From NCBI GenBank assembly GCA_021805725.1, contig JAJZEH010000073.1:1-7573 (forward strand): a stretch of DNA of 7,573 nt, written 5' to 3'. Shown piece by piece: positions 1 to 5,858 of the stretch. Within the stretch, counting starts at the first letter, position 1. Each line of letters begins with the position of its first letter. Source of the DNA: Pseudomonadota bacterium. Lineage in GTDB: Bacteria > Pseudomonadota > Gammaproteobacteria > Burkholderiales > Ferrovaceae. Made by a program: the position numbers and the translations under genes. The notes under the pieces are model-generated. The model did not search any database and had not been told where the DNA came from. It saw only the letters and a list, made by a program, of their open reading frames with translations.

Positions 1-1
1 G

Positions 2-1579
2 GCTAAAACCAGTGCCGGAGAAGCCAACGCCATCAACAATGCGGGCTCGCTGCGCATGCTGGCATGGCGCGTTGTTTCAGAAGCTGACGGGCACCATGCG
101 GAAAGCCTGAGTGCCACCCTCGATGCCTTCGAGCAACGCCTGGCGATCCTGCAGGATTCAGGGGTGCAGCTCGCCACGCGCGAAGACCCGTTTATCGAGA
201 CCGTCCGCCAGATCCGTGACGAATGGCATGCACTCACCGCGCCCGACACGCTGTTGCAGCAGCATCTGCTGGAACGAATGCCCCTGTTCGTGGCCCGCAT
301 CGACCAGCTGGTGCACCTGCTCGAAACCGACCTTGAAACCAAGATCCTCTGGTTGCGCTGGACTCAAGGCGTGCTGCTGTTCCTGATCGTGGCACTGGCT
401 GTCGCCACCCTGCTGATGATGAAACATCAGAACGGACAGCTGGCGTCGCTCGTGGGCGAAAAAACCCGCGAGCTCCAGCACAGCAACCGTTCCCTGCAAC
501 TGCTCTATCGCACCACCACGCGCCTGTCCGAGGGTGAGCTCACCCAGGACAAACTGCTGGCGCTGCTACAGGATGTGGAAGACGAACTGGGACTGGGCCA
601 GGGCATCATCTGTGTGCGGCAGAACGACGATGAACGCGCCTATCCGCTGGCCACGCACATTCCCGAAACCGAACGTGCCGAGCTGTGCGACAGCCTGGGC
701 TGCACCATCTGTTTTGGCAGCAGCGCCTCCTCCACGCCCAACCTGCACCAGCTGGGTGAACGGCACCTCGTGAGCGTGCCACTGACGGGCGGCGGCCAGT
801 GGCAGGGGGTGATGCCCTTTCAGCTTCGGGCAGGGACCACCCTCGAGCCCTGGCAAACCGATGTCCTGGAAACGCTGGGGCGCCATGTGGCCACGGCCCT
901 GGCCAATAGCCGGCGCGCCGAAGAACGGCACCGGCTGGCGGTGTACGAGGAACGCTCGGTGATTGCGCGCGAACTGCACGACTCCATCGCGCAATCCCTG
1001 TCCTACCTCAAGATCCAGATTGCCCTACTGCAATCGCGCATCCGCGATACCCAGCACACGGAGCTGCTGCCCACGGTGGAAGAGCTCAAGCTGGGGCTGG
1101 GCATGGCTTACAGCGAGCTGCGCGAACTACTCACCACCTTTCGTCTGTCACCGGGGCAAACCCCCTTCACAGAAGAACTGGACCTGCTGATCCACGAGCT
1201 GTCGCGACGCTGCGGTTTTGCCATCCAGCTGGACCAGCGCATGGGCAACATGGAGCTGTCTGCCAACGAGGAAGTCCATCTCACCAGCATCATTCGCGAA
1301 GCCCTCATCAACATCGCACGCCATGCGCAGGCCAGCTGGGCACGGGTCACCCTGAGCGCTGACACGCTGCGCCAGGTAGCCGTCACCATCGAGGACAACG
1401 GTATCGGCATGGCGCCGCAGCCGCCCAACCGCCATCACTATGGTGTCACCATCATGCGCGACCGGGCCGCCATTCTGGAAGGTCAACTGCACTTCGAAGC
1501 GCGCACCGAAGGCGGTACCCGGGTGCGGCTCAATTTTGTCGCCAAAACCCCTTACGCCCGCGACCCTCAACCGACCTGA
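2..1579 (+). CDS. narX: NarX-type nitrate/nitrite sensor histidine kinase, 5'-truncated by the window edge, HAMP-less
   Basis: Membrane sensor kinase that would detect periplasmic nitrate/nitrite and phosphorylate the NarL-type regulator encoded next. The reading frame is open from base 2, so the true start and first membrane helix lie upstream. The first visible residues hold the NarX/NarQ P-box (INNAGSLRM, bases 32-58), including the Arg that binds nitrate in this family. Counting from the Met at base 56: periplasmic helical region about 1-98, second membrane helix about 103-122, signalling helix about 124-160, GAF-like region about 165-285 with the NarX cysteine cluster CDSLGCTIC (211-219), and a HisKA_3 H-box with His308 in ARELHDSIAQS. 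The HATPase domain follows, with N-box Asn419, G1 box EDNGIGM (446-452) and G2 near GGTRV (486-490). Unlike E. coli NarX, only about 13 residues separate the membrane helix from the signalling helix, so no HAMP domain fits. An internal ATG such as base 56 is not a plausible start because it would cut the P-box. Confidence 0.93.
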   Translation, partial: AKTSAGEANAINNAGSLRMLAWRVVSEADGHHAESLSATLDAFEQRLAILQDSGVQLATREDPFIETVRQIRDEWHALTAPDTLLQQHLLERMPLFVARIDQLVHLLETDLETKILWLRWTQGVLLFLIVALAVATLLMMKHQNGQLASLVGEKTRELQHSNRSLQLLYRTTTRLSEGELTQDKLLALLQDVEDELGLGQGIICVRQNDDERAYPLATHIPETERAELCDSLGCTICFGSSASSTPNLHQLGERHLVSVPLTGGGQWQGVMPFQLRAGTTLEPWQTDVLETLGRHVATALANSRRAEERHRLAVYEERSVIARELHDSIAQSLSYLKIQIALLQSRIRDTQHTELLPTVEELKLGLGMAYSELRELLTTFRLSPGQTPFTEELDLLIHELSRRCGFAIQLDQRMGNMELSANEEVHLTSIIREALINIARHAQASWARVTLSADTLRQVAVTIEDNGIGMAPQPPNRHHYGVTIMRDRAAILEGQLHFEARTEGGTRVRLNFVAKTPYARDPQPT

Positions 1580-1586
1580 GCCTCCC

Positions 1587-2255
1587 ATGTCCCAACCTGC
1601 CCCCACACCCCAGGCCACCGTGCTGGTGATCGATGACCACCCCCTGTTTCGCAAGGGGGTGCTGGAGTTGCTGTCCTCCACCACCCACCTGCGCCCCGTG
1701 GGAGAAGCGGAAAATGGCGACGAGGGGATTGCCCGGGCGCTCGCCCTGGATCCTGACCTGATCCTGCTCGACCTCAACATGAAAGGGGGCAAGGACGGCA
1801 TCGCCACCTTGCAGCACATGCGCGCCCAAGGTATCGAAAGCCGCATCATCATCCTGACGGTATCGGACGATTCTCACGACCTCATCTCGGCCATTCGCGC
1901 CGGAGCCGATGGCTATCTGCTGAAGGACACGGAGCCCGAGGACATGCTGCGCCACCTGGAAGAGGCGCTATTTGGCAAGACCGTCATCAGCGATGGGCTG
2001 ACCACCCTGCTGGCTGCCGCGCTGCGCCAGGAAACCCTGATGCGCTCGCCCAATCCCGCCGAATTGACCGAGCGCGAACAGACCATTTTGCGTTACCTGG
2101 CCCAGGGCCTGTCCAACAAACTCATCGCACGCGAACTTGACATCATGGAAAGTACCGTCAAGGTGCATATACGCAACCTGCTCAAGAAGCTGAAATTCCA
2201 CTCCCGGCTGGAGGCAGCGGTATGGGCTGTCTCCAACGGCCTGTCGTCGCGTTGA
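1587..2255 (+). CDS. narL: NarL/NarP-family nitrate/nitrite response regulator
   Basis: Cytoplasmic DNA-binding response regulator, 222 residues, the expected partner of the kinase ending 7 bases upstream. Receiver domain about 11-128: acidic pair Asp16-Asp17, phosphoacceptor Asp62 in LILLDLNM, switch Thr91 and conserved Lys113 in GYLLKD. A linker leads to a LuxR/NarL helix-turn-helix at about 158-218, with LTERE, GLSNKLIARELDI and TVKVHIRNLLKKL, the last very close to NarP. The loop after Asp62 reads MKGGKDG where E. coli NarL has MPGMNG, so one residue is gained and the Pro is Lys; NarP also has Lys there. I chose ATG 1587 because it follows the kinase stop and gives the standard NarL N-terminus; the frame is open further upstream, but only inside narX. 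No strong Shine-Dalgarno is visible, which fits translational coupling. Whether it is a true NarL or NarP orthologue cannot be settled here. Confidence 0.93.
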   Translation: MSQPAPTPQATVLVIDDHPLFRKGVLELLSSTTHLRPVGEAENGDEGIARALALDPDLILLDLNMKGGKDGIATLQHMRAQGIESRIIILTVSDDSHDLISAIRAGADGYLLKDTEPEDMLRHLEEALFGKTVISDGLTTLLAAALRQETLMRSPNPAELTEREQTILRYLAQGLSNKLIARELDIMESTVKVHIRNLLKKLKFHSRLEAAVWAVSNGLSSR

Positions 2256-2257
2256 TC

Positions 2258-3424
2258 ATGGTGATGCCTGACCTGAAAAGCGCCCTGCGCGCCTTTTTTG
2301 ACATCGATGCGCAGCCCCTGTCCGCTGCCGAGCGCTGGCGCTCCACCCTGGGGGCCCTGATATTCGTAGCGGTCGCAGGCTTCCTGTTGCGCGGCTTTCC
2401 GGTGGGCGTGCATTGGCTGGTGGCCCCGGTGGGTGCCAGCACCGTCATCCTGTTTGCCCTGCCACACAGCCCCGTGGCAGCCCCCTGGCCCGTACTGGGC
2501 AGCTATCTTTTTGGTACCGCATGCGGTTTTGTGGCCCTCCTGCTGGTGCCTTCCCCACCGCTGGCCGCAGCGCTGGCCGTGGCGGCCACCATCTGGCTGA
2601 TGGCCCGCTACAACTGCATCCATCCTCCCGGTGGCGCCGTCCCCCTGATGATGGTGCTGGCCGCGCCACCGACTGCCGATGCCCTGCGTCGCCTGTCACT
2701 GGCCGTGGTGGCAAACGTGCTGCTGATGCTGCTGCTGGCGGTACTCATCAACAACCTGCTGCTGCGCCGGCGTTATCCCTGGCATGCCGGGCCCTCAGCC
2801 CAAAACCCGCACCTCACGCGCGACGTCCTGCCCGAGCAACGCATCGGCCTGACCCACGAAGACCTGGAATACGCCTTCAAGGCGCGCGATACCTTTGTGG
2901 ACGTGCAGGAAGGCGAACTGGTGGAGCTCTACAACCTGGCGGTGGACCATGCCTTCGAACGCCACACCAGCCTGACCTGCGGTGACGTCATGTCGCGTGA
3001 TCTCATCACCGTCACTTTCAGCACCGGACTGGACGAAGCCTGGGCTGAGTTGAGCCTGCACCGGATTCGCGCCCTGCCGGTCGTGGATGGCTTTGGCCGC
3101 CTGCTGGGTATCGTCACCCTCACCGATTTTCTGCGCGAACTGGACCATCCGCCGCTACCTGCCCTGGGGGTGCGCCTGCGCGACCTGTTGCGGCGCACGC
3201 CCGGCACCCATTCGGAAAAAGCCGAAGTGGTGGGCCAGATCATGACCCGGGCCGTGGTCACAGCCGCCATCGACATGCCCATCACCTCGTTGGTGCACAT
3301 CCTGGCTGAAAAAGCCGTCCACCATATCCCCGTCCTGGACGACACCCAGCGCGTAGTGGGCATCGTGACGCCTTCCGACATCAATGCCGCCCTCTATAAA
3401 CAGCTGGCCCTGCGTACGCCCTGA
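2258..3424 (+). CDS. HPP-family integral membrane protein with C-terminal CBS-domain pair, candidate nitrite transporter
   Basis: A 388-residue inner-membrane protein. The N-terminal half is an HPP domain with hydrophobic helices at roughly 30-46, 52-70, 78-97, 102-117 and 146-169, and the signature NCIHPPGGA (119-127). After an RRR stretch that should face the cytoplasm come two CBS domains, about 241-298 (DVMSRDLITV... LGIVTLTDFL) and 326-383 (QIMTRAVVTA... VGIVTPSDI). CBS pairs usually bind adenine nucleotides and gate their partner domain. HPP proteins of cyanobacteria and chloroplasts mediate nitrite transport (established knowledge); a nitrite role here is inferred from that and from position two bases after narL. 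ATG 2258 was chosen because it follows the narL stop directly. ATG 2264 is nearly as good, and ATG 2222 would add 12 residues inside narL. No good ribosome-binding site is seen for any, so coupling to narL is likely. Confidence 0.88.
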   Translation: MVMPDLKSALRAFFDIDAQPLSAAERWRSTLGALIFVAVAGFLLRGFPVGVHWLVAPVGASTVILFALPHSPVAAPWPVLGSYLFGTACGFVALLLVPSPPLAAALAVAATIWLMARYNCIHPPGGAVPLMMVLAAPPTADALRRLSLAVVANVLLMLLLAVLINNLLLRRRYPWHAGPSAQNPHLTRDVLPEQRIGLTHEDLEYAFKARDTFVDVQEGELVELYNLAVDHAFERHTSLTCGDVMSRDLITVTFSTGLDEAWAELSLHRIRALPVVDGFGRLLGIVTLTDFLRELDHPPLPALGVRLRDLLRRTPGTHSEKAEVVGQIMTRAVVTAAIDMPITSLVHILAEKAVHHIPVLDDTQRVVGIVTPSDINAALYKQLALRTP

Positions 3425-3438
3425 AGCCCTCCCCAAAG

Positions 3439-3465
3439 TCCGTTTTTGATCTGGATCAAAACGGA
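3439..3465. promoter_or_regulatory. FNR/ANR/DNR-type binding site within an extended dyad
   Basis: The core TTGAT-CTGG-ATCAA at 3446-3459 is a perfect match to the FNR consensus TTGAT-N4-ATCAA, and the symmetry extends to TTTTGAT/ATCAAAA (3444-3461). Allowing one extra T in the left arm, the dyad runs from 3439 to 3465. It sits in the 92-base gap between the HPP gene and the monooxygenase gene, with its centre about 64 bases before the ATG at 3517. If it worked as a class II activator site at -41.5, transcription would start near 3494; no good -10 element is visible at the matching position, so the start site is uncertain. CRP/FNR relatives such as DNR/NNR can share this motif, so oxygen and NO responses are both possible. 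Confidence 0.8.
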
Positions 3466-3502
3466 GCCCTGCGAAAAAGCGCAACCTCCACCGATCCTGC
3501 AG

Positions 3503-3508
3503 AAAGGA
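3503..3508 (+). promoter_or_regulatory. Strong ribosome-binding site of the monooxygenase gene
   Basis: AAAGGA lies 8 bases before the ATG at 3517, inside the purine-rich run AGAAAGGAAAGGAATA. It fixes the start of the gene and is stronger than anything before narL or the HPP gene, which agrees with a fresh transcription unit starting here. Confidence 0.75.
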
Positions 3509-3516
3509 AAGGAATA

Positions 3517-4698
3517 ATGCAATTGTTGCAAACCAGTGGGCTAAAGCCCTTGATCCTGAAGGGGCGCACGCTGTTGCCCATCGTCCAGGGCGGCATGGGC
3601 GTGGGCGTTTCGGCACATCGCCTGGCGGGCACCGTGGCGGCCCAGGGTGGCCTGGGCACCATTTCATCCATCGACCTGCGCCACCATCACCCCGACCTGC
3701 TGGCGCGCACCCGTGGTCTGCGCAACTCGCCCGAAGCGCGTGCCACCGTGGATGCCGCCAACCTCGAGGCGCTCGATCGCGAAATCGTGGCAGCGCGCGC
3801 CCTGTCCCAGGGGCGGGGCATGCTGGCCGTAAACATCATGCGGGCTGTGAGCGAATACGCACACTATGTGGAACAATCCTTACGTTCCGGCATTGATGCC
3901 CTGGTGGTGGGGGCCGGCCTGCCGCTCGACCTGCCCGACCTCGCCCAGGATCACCCCGGGGTGGCCCTGATCCCCATCCTGTCCGATGCGCGTGGCATCC
4001 AGCTCATCGTCAAAAAATGGGAACGCAAGAAGCGCCTGCCCGATGCCATCGTGATTGAGCACCCCAACTACGCCGGCGGCCATCTGGGTGCGGCCCGCGT
4101 GGACGATCTGGGCAACGCGCGCTTCGCATTTGAGCAGGTGATTCCGGAAACCCTGGCATTTTTCAAATCGGCGGGACTGGAGGGACAGATTGCCCTCATC
4201 GCCGCAGGGGGCATCCGCACCCACGAGGACATCCTTCGCCTGCAAGCCCTGGGCGCTGACGGCGTGCAACTGGGCACACCCTTTGCGGTGACGGAAGAGT
4301 GCGATGCGCACCCCAACTTCAAGAAGGTGCTGGCCGAGGCAAAAGCGGAAGACCTGGTCACCTTCACCAGCGTTGCCGGATTGCCAGCGCGCGCCGTGGC
4401 CACCCCCTGGCTCAAAAACTACCTCAAGTTCGAGGACAAGCTCAAATCCGTGGCCCGGCAAAAATCCCGCTGCACCATGCTGTTTGACTGCCTGGCCCAG
4501 TGCGGCCTGCGCGATGGCAAGAGCGATTGGGGCCAGTTCTGCATCGACACGCAACTGGCGGCAGCCCTGCGCGGCGATCTCAAGAAGGGATTGTTTTTTT
4601 CGGGCTCGGGCGCGCTGCCCTTTGGCGACCAGATCCGCAGCGTGCGCGACCTTCTGGAACGACTCCTGGGAGGGCCAGCACCGCTTGGTGTACATTAA
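3517..4698 (+). CDS. Nitronate monooxygenase-family flavoprotein (2-nitropropane dioxygenase-like)
   Basis: A 393-residue soluble FMN-dependent TIM-barrel protein. Family members oxidise alkyl nitronates such as propionate-3-nitronate to carbonyl compounds, releasing nitrite or nitrate. Visible motifs are PIVQGGMGVGVS (21-32) at the first strand, the segment NYAGGHLGA (184-192) with the likely catalytic His189, the FMN phosphate loop IAAGGI (228-233), and GADGVQLGTPF (246-256). The C-terminal part carries Cys319, Cys325, Cys329 and Cys342, followed by KKGLFFSGSGA, a layout I recall from a cysteine-bearing bacterial subfamily of this group. Its length is slightly above the usual 320-370. It lies 92 bases after the HPP gene behind an FNR-type box and 27 bases before a glutathione transferase gene, so it probably heads an anaerobically regulated operon. 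Enoyl-ACP reductases (FabK, PfaD-like) share the fold, so the exact substrate is open. Confidence 0.85.
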   Translation: MQLLQTSGLKPLILKGRTLLPIVQGGMGVGVSAHRLAGTVAAQGGLGTISSIDLRHHHPDLLARTRGLRNSPEARATVDAANLEALDREIVAARALSQGRGMLAVNIMRAVSEYAHYVEQSLRSGIDALVVGAGLPLDLPDLAQDHPGVALIPILSDARGIQLIVKKWERKKRLPDAIVIEHPNYAGGHLGAARVDDLGNARFAFEQVIPETLAFFKSAGLEGQIALIAAGGIRTHEDILRLQALGADGVQLGTPFAVTEECDAHPNFKKVLAEAKAEDLVTFTSVAGLPARAVATPWLKNYLKFEDKLKSVARQKSRCTMLFDCLAQCGLRDGKSDWGQFCIDTQLAAALRGDLKKGLFFSGSGALPFGDQIRSVRDLLERLLGGPAPLGVH

Positions 4699-4713
4699 CA
4701 GGCTTTCGCCTGT
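4698..4713. repeat. Short perfect inverted repeat at the monooxygenase stop codon
   Basis: ACAGGC-TTTC-GCCTGT forms a 6-bp perfect stem with a 4-base loop, beginning at the last base of the TAA stop. No T-run follows, so it is not a classic rho-independent terminator. It could act as a small RNA structure between the first two cassette genes or be chance. Confidence 0.35.
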
Positions 4714-4725
4714 GAGTACGCTGCC

Positions 4726-5448
4726 ATGCTCGACCTCTACTACTGGACTACCCCCAACGGTCACAAGATCACGATGTTTCTGGAAGAGGCGGCGCTGCCC
4801 TACCGCCTCATCCCCGTCAATATCAGCATCGGCGATCAATTCAAGCCAGAGTTTCTGGCCATTGCCCCCAACAACCGCATTCCCGCCCTGGTGGATCACG
4901 AACCGGCGGATGGCGGCGCACCCCTGCCGCTGTTCGAATCCGGCGCCATCCTGCTCTATCTGGCAGAAAAAACCGGGCGCTTCATTCCGGCCGACCTGCG
5001 CGGCCGCGCCGAGGTACTGCAGTGGCTGTTCTGGCAGATGGCGGGCCTGGGGCCCATGCTAGGGCAGAACCACCACTTCAAGCAGTACGCGCCCGAAGTC
5101 ATCCCCTACGCCATCCAGCGCTACGTCAACGAAACCAACCGGCTTTACGGCGTGCTGGACCGGCGCCTTGCCGACCGCCCCTTCGTGGCCGGCGCGGACT
5201 ATTCCATTGCCGACATGGCGGCCTATCCCTGGATCGTGCCGCATGAGCGTCAGGGGCAGCATCTCAACGATTTCCCCCACCTGAAGCGCTGGTTTGAAAC
5301 CATTGCCGCGCGGCCGGGAACGGTGCGGGCTTACGAGAAGGCCCGCAGCGTCAACACCGCACCCACCGTCAACGAAGCGGCGAGAAAGATCCTGTTCGGG
5401 CAAACCGCGGCAGCGCTTGCGCCCGCCGGAAAAGGAAGCGCCTCATGA
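4726..5448 (+). CDS. yfcG: YfcG/YghU-like (Nu-class) glutathione transferase / disulfide-bond oxidoreductase
   Basis: A 240-residue cytoplasmic GST-fold protein. The N-terminal thioredoxin-like domain (1-83) holds WTTPNGHKI, with Thr9 and Asn11 at the positions that contact glutathione in E. coli YfcG, the cis-Pro in RIPAL (51-55) and the Glu71-Ser72 pair in LFESGAILLYLAEKTG. The helical domain follows with LQWLFWQMAGLGPMLGQNHHF (98-118), IPYAI and YSIADMAAYPW, all typical of Nu-class enzymes. These proteins bind oxidised glutathione or two GSH molecules and reduce disulfides or peroxides; classical transferase activity is weak. The C-terminus runs about 20 residues past the last clear family block. 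The gene starts 27 bases after the monooxygenase with no strong Shine-Dalgarno, and overlaps the next gene by ATGA. The assignment to this subfamily is firm, while a dedicated substrate in this cassette is unknown. Confidence 0.9.
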   Translation: MLDLYYWTTPNGHKITMFLEEAALPYRLIPVNISIGDQFKPEFLAIAPNNRIPALVDHEPADGGAPLPLFESGAILLYLAEKTGRFIPADLRGRAEVLQWLFWQMAGLGPMLGQNHHFKQYAPEVIPYAIQRYVNETNRLYGVLDRRLADRPFVAGADYSIADMAAYPWIVPHERQGQHLNDFPHLKRWFETIAARPGTVRAYEKARSVNTAPTVNEAARKILFGQTAAALAPAGKGSAS

Positions 5449-5858
5449 AAGACACCCTGCGCCCCGGCATACGCGCCAGCCACACCTTCACCATCCCCAC
5501 CAGCAAAACGGTGCCGGCCCTCTACCCCGAGGCGCCGGAATTTGTGGCCATGCCCGAAGTGTTTGCCACCGGCTTTCTGGTGGGTTTTCTGGAATGGGCC
5601 TGCATCAAGGCCGTCAACCCGCACCTGCACTGGCCGGAAGAAATGACGCTGGGCACGCACATCGACGTCAGCCACGAAGCGGCCACCCCGCCTGGGCGGG
5701 AAGTCACGGCCACGGTAGAACTGGTGGAGGTGGATGGCCGGCGCCTGGTGTTCACGGTGGAGGCCCATGACGGCGTGGCCGTCATTTCGCGCGGGCGGCA
5801 TCAGCGTCACATCATCCAGCGCGACCAATTCCTGGCGCGCCTACACGCCTCCCGTTGA
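5445..5858 (+). CDS. FlK-like hot-dog thioesterase (fluoroacetyl-CoA thioesterase family)
   Basis: A 137-residue single hot-dog-fold thioesterase that should hydrolyse a small acyl-CoA. It lines up without gaps, from the first Met through about residue 60, with Streptomyces cattleya FlK as I remember it: KTVPALYPEAPEF and MPEVFATGFLVGFLEWAC match the FlK segments closely. The catalytic triad is present as Thr42, Glu50 and His77 (His76 in FlK), the last in VSHEAATPPG, which is followed by the GRRLVFTVEAHDG strand (98-110). FlK gate residue Phe33 is kept but Phe36 is Met. The start overlaps the GST stop (ATGA) and has a good Shine-Dalgarno, AGGA, at 5433-5436. The 3' end overlaps the convergent minus-strand gene by 18 bases. 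Fluoroacetate as the natural substrate is unlikely without other evidence; another short, possibly toxic acyl-CoA is the more cautious reading. Confidence 0.87.
   Translation: MKDTLRPGIRASHTFTIPTSKTVPALYPEAPEFVAMPEVFATGFLVGFLEWACIKAVNPHLHWPEEMTLGTHIDVSHEAATPPGREVTATVELVEVDGRRLVFTVEAHDGVAVISRGRHQRHIIQRDQFLARLHASR

Noticed and set aside
1440..1586. N-terminal extension of the NarL-like gene from the ATG at 1440
   Set aside because: The extension lies wholly inside narX and has no homology to response regulators; the NarL-type N-terminus begins at 1587.
2222..2257. Upstream start of the HPP gene at 2222
   Set aside because: It would overlap narL by 34 bases and add 12 residues not expected for the family; 2258 or 2264 directly follow the narL stop.
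1148..2623. Minus-strand open frames across narX, narL and the HPP gene
   Set aside because: They are low-complexity His/Gly/Arg-rich translations of GC-rich coding DNA, without start signals or family motifs.
2717..2768. CTG-rich run that looks like a trinucleotide repeat
   Set aside because: It is interrupted and encodes leucines of the last HPP membrane helix, so codon bias explains it.
3439..3465. Reading the intergenic dyad as a rho-independent terminator of the HPP gene
   Set aside because: The stem is AT-rich in its core and no T-run follows, while the core is a perfect FNR consensus; a regulatory site fits better.
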